Below are positions 60,940 through 64,000 of a stretch of 64,000 nt of DNA, piece by piece. A model generated the notes under the pieces. It was given only the letters and a program-made list of their open reading frames with translations. It searched no databases and had not been told where the DNA came from. Numbering within the stretch: the stretch's first letter is position 1; each line of letters starts with the position of its first letter. Position numbers and translations under genes: made by a program. Source of the stretch: Solimonas sp040391865 (GTDB taxonomy: Bacteria > Pseudomonadota > Gammaproteobacteria > Nevskiales > Nevskiaceae); NCBI GenBank assembly GCA_040391865.1, contig JBEBWZ010000002.1, positions 1 through 64,000 on the forward strand. Direction: 5' to 3'.

Positions 60940-62691
60940 ATGCCCTCTCCTTTTCTTGCCCGCCTGCAGGCATCGCTGCACCACGGCAGCACCCTGATCC
61001 AGCTGCTGGCCGGCAGCGCCACGATCCTGCTGGCCCTGCAGTTCAGCGACGACACCCTGTGCGTACTGATCAATGCCGGCCTGTTCCTGCTGCCCTTCCT
61101 GCTGGTGGCGGCGCTGACGGGGCGCCTGAACGCGGCCCTGGCCGTGGCCACCGTCAGCGCCCTGCTGCTGTGGGGCGTAGGCGAATTCAAGCTGCATTTC
61201 TTCGGCAACCGGCTGGCGCTGCTGGATTTCTACTTCCTGTCCGAAGGCGCCAACTGGAGCATCGTCAAGCGCTATCCGAAGGTACAGGCGGCGCTGGCAG
61301 CGTGGTTGCTGCTGTGCCTGGTGCTGGGCTTGCGTGCACGCCACGCCGATCAAGGCCGCACGCCGCTGCGCGTTCGCGGACGCACGCTGTGCGTGCTGCT
61401 GCTCGCCGGCTGGTGCGGCATCGCCTGGAGCAACCGCCATCAGCACACCTGGGAAGTGTTCCGCGATGACGCCGACTGCGGCCTGAGCAAGACCTGCGGT
61501 GTGGTCTCACGCCTGCTGTATTCGTACAGTGTGTTCGAGTTCATGGAACCGCTGCCGCAGGCGGATGCCAGCCGCTTCCGCGCCGCAGCGGCCGAACTGA
61601 GCGCACTGCCGCAGCCCGATCTGGCGCAACGCCCGGACGTGGTGGTCTGGCTCAACGAATCGACGCTGGACCCGGCGCAGTATCGATTGCCCGGCGCGAA
61701 GCTGCCGCCGTTGCCGATGTTCCGGACCGCGCCGCAGACGATTGCGGCGGGCCAGTTGCGGGTACATACCTTCGGCGGCAAGACCTGGCTGTCGGAGTTC
61801 TCGCTGCTGACCGGGCTGGTGCCCAAGGATTTCGGCTCGCGCCGCAGCCTGGTGTTCAACAGCGTCGCACCGATGGTGTCCAGCACGCTGGTGCGCCGCT
61901 ACGCCGCCGCGGGTTACGACACCGTCGTGCTGATGCCCACGCCGAAGCAGTTCTACGGCGCGGCACGCACCTACGAAGCGGTTGGATTCGAGCGCATCCT
62001 GACGCTGCGCGACTTTCCCAAGTACGACGCGATCAAGGGCGACGAATGGGACATCGCCGACAGCACACGCATGGCCGAGGCGGCCATCACCCTGCTGCGA
62101 CAGCAACGCGCGCGCAGCGATGCACGACCGCTGTTCCTATACCTGCTGTCGGTCAAGGAACATGCACCGTACTCCGGCCGCACGCCGGTGAACTACCAGT
62201 TGCAGCGCAGCGGCCTGAAACGCAGCATGGCCGCCAAACTCACCGACTACATCGACCGGCTGCGCCTGCTCGATGCCGGCATCGCCAAACTGGAGAAGGC
62301 ACTGCTGGCCTCGCCACACCCGGCGCTGTGGGCCTACTTCGGGGACCACCAGGCCTACTTCGAGGAAACGCCACCGGCGTATCGCAAACCTCACCCCGAG
62401 CCGGATCTGGTGACGCAGTACCAGCTGCGCGCCAACTATCGCAGCGGCCTCGGCGAACAGCCGGCCCTGCTCGACATCGCACTGCTGCCGTCGCTGATCG
62501 TCGACAACAGCGGCCTGCCGACAGATCCCTATTTCGCTGCGCAGACGGCCATGCGCCGCCTGTGTCAGGGGCGCCTCGGCGACTGCCCGGACACGGCGCT
62601 GGTCGACAGCTACAAGGGCCACGTCTTCGGCGATGAGATCGCACTGTTCGAACCGCTGCCCCCCGTCGTTGCGGCACAGGCCGCACCCTGA
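60940..62691 (+). CDS. Sulfatase-fold membrane protein (LTA synthase/phosphoethanolamine transferase-like)
   Basis: The 583-residue protein has four or five N-terminal membrane helices (about residues 18-170) and a periplasmic sulfatase-fold domain (about 230-520). Predicted metal-site pieces are VVVWLNESTLDP, the nucleophile threonine in FGGKTWLSEFSLL and YFGDHQAYFEE. The layout is that of LtaS, OpgB and EptA-type enzymes that move phospho-groups from phospholipid head groups to glycans or lipid A. The acceptor is unknown. A Cys pair in DDADCGLSKTCG may form a disulfide. Confidence 0.88.
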   Translation: MPSPFLARLQASLHHGSTLIQLLAGSATILLALQFSDDTLCVLINAGLFLLPFLLVAALTGRLNAALAVATVSALLLWGVGEFKLHFFGNRLALLDFYFLSEGANWSIVKRYPKVQAALAAWLLLCLVLGLRARHADQGRTPLRVRGRTLCVLLLAGWCGIAWSNRHQHTWEVFRDDADCGLSKTCGVVSRLLYSYSVFEFMEPLPQADASRFRAAAAELSALPQPDLAQRPDVVVWLNESTLDPAQYRLPGAKLPPLPMFRTAPQTIAAGQLRVHTFGGKTWLSEFSLLTGLVPKDFGSRRSLVFNSVAPMVSSTLVRRYAAAGYDTVVLMPTPKQFYGAARTYEAVGFERILTLRDFPKYDAIKGDEWDIADSTRMAEAAITLLRQQRARSDARPLFLYLLSVKEHAPYSGRTPVNYQLQRSGLKRSMAAKLTDYIDRLRLLDAGIAKLEKALLASPHPALWAYFGDHQAYFEETPPAYRKPHPEPDLVTQYQLRANYRSGLGEQPALLDIALLPSLIVDNSGLPTDPYFAAQTAMRRLCQGRLGDCPDTALVDSYKGHVFGDEIALFEPLPPVVAAQAAP

Positions 62692-62773
62692 CACGGCCCG
62701 GAAACGGCGACGACGACCGCCGCGCAAGACAGCGGCACGGCCACACAGGCGGTCCACCCTTCTTCACGCGCAC

Positions 62774-62812
62774 AAGAAAAACCCCACGGCAACCGGAGTC
62801 GCCGCGGGGTTG
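62774..62812 (-). terminator. Intrinsic terminator of the ompA-like gene
   Basis: On the minus strand AACCCC-type arms (62807-62812 with 62781-62786) extended by GCGGC/GCCGT bases form a hairpin followed by a T-run. It lies 36 bases after the OmpA-family stop and can also serve the convergent sulfatase-like gene. Confidence 0.75.
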
Positions 62813-62847
62813 GTTCTGCCCCGGCGCCAGGCCGGGTGTACCGCCTG

Positions 62848-63846
62848 TTACTTGATGCGGAACTCGACGCGACGATTGGCCTCACGGCCTTCAGCGGTCT
62901 CGTTGTCGGCGATCGGATTGCTTTCGCCGTAACCGTAGGCGCTCAGGCCGCTGGCCGGGACGCCCTTGCCGATCAGGTACTGACGCACCGACTCTGCGCG
63001 ATTCTGCGACAGCTTCTGGTTGTACTGGTCGTTGCCGACGGCATCGGTGTAACCACCGATCTCGATCGCCAGGTTCGGCTGGTTCGACAGCGTGGCCGCA
63101 ACGCCATCGAGGATCTGCTTGGCATCGTCGGTCAGCAGCGCGGAATCGTTGTGGAACTTGACGCCACGCAGATCGAGATCGGTGACCGCGCCCACCGCGC
63201 TGTCCACCGGCACCACCTGCGGCGCCAGCTCGGGCTGCGGGGTGACGTGTGCGTCACGATACAGCGGCAGGTTCAGCGGGAACTGCACGCCAATGCGGAA
63301 CTGGTAGTCGACCAGCACGTCGTCGTTCGGCACCGACTTGTCGTTGACCTGCAGCAGCGCCACGGCTTCCGCACGCACCGACCACGAATAACGCGTCGGG
63401 AACAGCAAGCCGCCGCCGGCGTCCACGCCGAAGTGATAGTGCTTGTCGCCACGCACGTCTTCCTGCGCGGCGCCGATGCCGGCCAGCCAGTACGGCTTGA
63501 ACGACGGCAGATACGACTCGAAGCCCTGCTCCGCGTTCCAGCGGTAGAGGCCGTAGTCGCGCACGTAGTTCAGGTGCAGGCCGCGCTGATAGTCTTCCTT
63601 GCCGTCGATGTCGCGATCACGTTGCAGGCTGTAGAACGCGCCTTCGACGGCGGTGTTCGCGCTCAGCGGATAACCCAGGTTCAGATGGAAGCCGTAGCCG
63701 TTGTCGGAATCGCGTGCGCTGGCACCGATTTCATACAGGCCGGAAACTCCCAGATAGATCTGTTCTTCGTCGGTCGCGGTCACGGCCTGCGCCGCACCGG
63801 CAAACAAAGCTGCAATAGCTCCCAACCCCAATAGCTTGCTACCCAT
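62848..63846 (-). CDS. OmpA-family outer-membrane protein
   Basis: The 332-residue protein has a signal peptide (LLGLGAIAALFAGAAQA), an eight-strand OmpA-like barrel (about 25-190) and a C-terminal peptidoglycan-binding OmpA domain (about 220-332). In the latter, VKFHNDSALLTDDAKQILDG, IEIGGYTDAVGNDQYNQKLS and NRAESVRQYLIGKG carry the diaminopimelate-contacting Asp and Arg. It anchors the outer membrane to the wall. GGGGG lies four to eight bases before ATG 63846. Confidence 0.93.
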   Translation of the reverse strand: MGSKLLGLGAIAALFAGAAQAVTATDEEQIYLGVSGLYEIGASARDSDNGYGFHLNLGYPLSANTAVEGAFYSLQRDRDIDGKEDYQRGLHLNYVRDYGLYRWNAEQGFESYLPSFKPYWLAGIGAAQEDVRGDKHYHFGVDAGGGLLFPTRYSWSVRAEAVALLQVNDKSVPNDDVLVDYQFRIGVQFPLNLPLYRDAHVTPQPELAPQVVPVDSAVGAVTDLDLRGVKFHNDSALLTDDAKQILDGVAATLSNQPNLAIEIGGYTDAVGNDQYNQKLSQNRAESVRQYLIGKGVPASGLSAYGYGESNPIADNETAEGREANRRVEFRIK

Positions 63847-63957
63847 ACATCCCCCTTTGACTTAATTTGGTTGCATCCCACCCCGCGCATAGTGGCGTTT
63901 TGCGAGCCCGCTCGCCAGTTCTAATTTCTTACAAGGCCACAACCCAGGTCAGAAATA

Positions 63958-64000
63958 CTACTGCGGCGGGGCGCCCGGACCTTCCTTGCCAGCCTTGCGC
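63958..64000 (-). CDS. Possible 3' end of a minus-strand gene cut by the window edge
   Basis: Reading the minus strand from 63999, the frame gives RKAGKEGPGAPPQ and then TAG. The charged, Pro/Gly-rich tail is plausible as a protein C-terminus, but only 13 codons are visible. Confidence 0.3.
   Translation of the reverse strand, partial: RKAGKEGPGAPPQ

Noticed and set aside
1..64000. CRISPR array, rRNA, tRNA or transposase
   Set aside because: No regularly spaced identical repeats, no rRNA-like or cloverleaf sequence and no transposase or integrase motifs were seen on either strand.

Overview
The window is GC-rich DNA with dense, short-spaced genes and reads as a chromosome segment of a gammaproteobacterium. 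The strongest clue is the block argH / LytS-type kinase / LytTR regulator / hemC / hemD-hemX / hemY (48928-56473), which has the same order as argH-algZ-algR-hemC-hemD-hemX-hemY in Pseudomonas. The DUF1302/DUF1329 pair, several acyl-CoA dehydrogenases and a large TonB receptor with an STN domain suggest a hydrocarbon-, lipid- or steroid-using aquatic or soil bacterium, perhaps Nevskiales/Solimonadaceae. That placement is inference. I found no rRNA, tRNA, CRISPR array, transposase or integrase.

Layout. 1-9317 is a FecI/FecR-type signalling operon on the minus strand: ECF sigma, FecR, TonB receptor with an STN domain, then an autotransporter translationally coupled to the receptor. A second ECF sigma gene lies beyond it. 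9536-12172 holds folB and a HipA-type kinase/antitoxin pair with three related operator-like sites. 12347-22918 is a catabolic region: LysR, SDR, APH-family kinase plus acyl-CoA dehydrogenase (a split ACAD10/11-like arrangement), DUF1302 and DUF1329 proteins, and a two-subunit acyl-CoA dehydrogenase on the other strand. 23041-28304 is a complete EmrAB-TolC-type efflux locus with its TetR regulator, then a hot-dog thioesterase. 28445-43103 mixes a small membrane peptide, a MocR-type regulator, prolyl aminopeptidase, a MltD-like transglycosylase, an mprF-acvB lipid-modification operon, a patatin, mscL, an SDR and an iron-sulfur flavoreductase, and dnaB.

43237-48902 is an accessory island just upstream of dnaB. 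It carries two clearly AT-rich genes (a NucS/PD-(D/E)XK-like nuclease with a possible PUA-like tail, and a small protein that may share that fold), then DUF2130, a Cas4-like/DEDD exonuclease fusion (DUF2779), and a divergent WYL-domain regulator. This looks like a candidate nucleic-acid defence locus and is the best place to look for something undescribed.

48928-64000 is mostly core: haem synthesis, the two-component system, argH, a small membrane protein, a membrane hydroxylase, a 3-hydroxyisobutyrate-dehydrogenase-family enzyme, the 3' remnant of a DUF1295 gene, an SDR, an alpha/beta hydrolase, an LTA-synthase-like sulfatase-fold membrane protein and an OmpA protein. Several palindromic repeats sit between genes. 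One repeat has been absorbed in frame into the N-terminus of the autotransporter.
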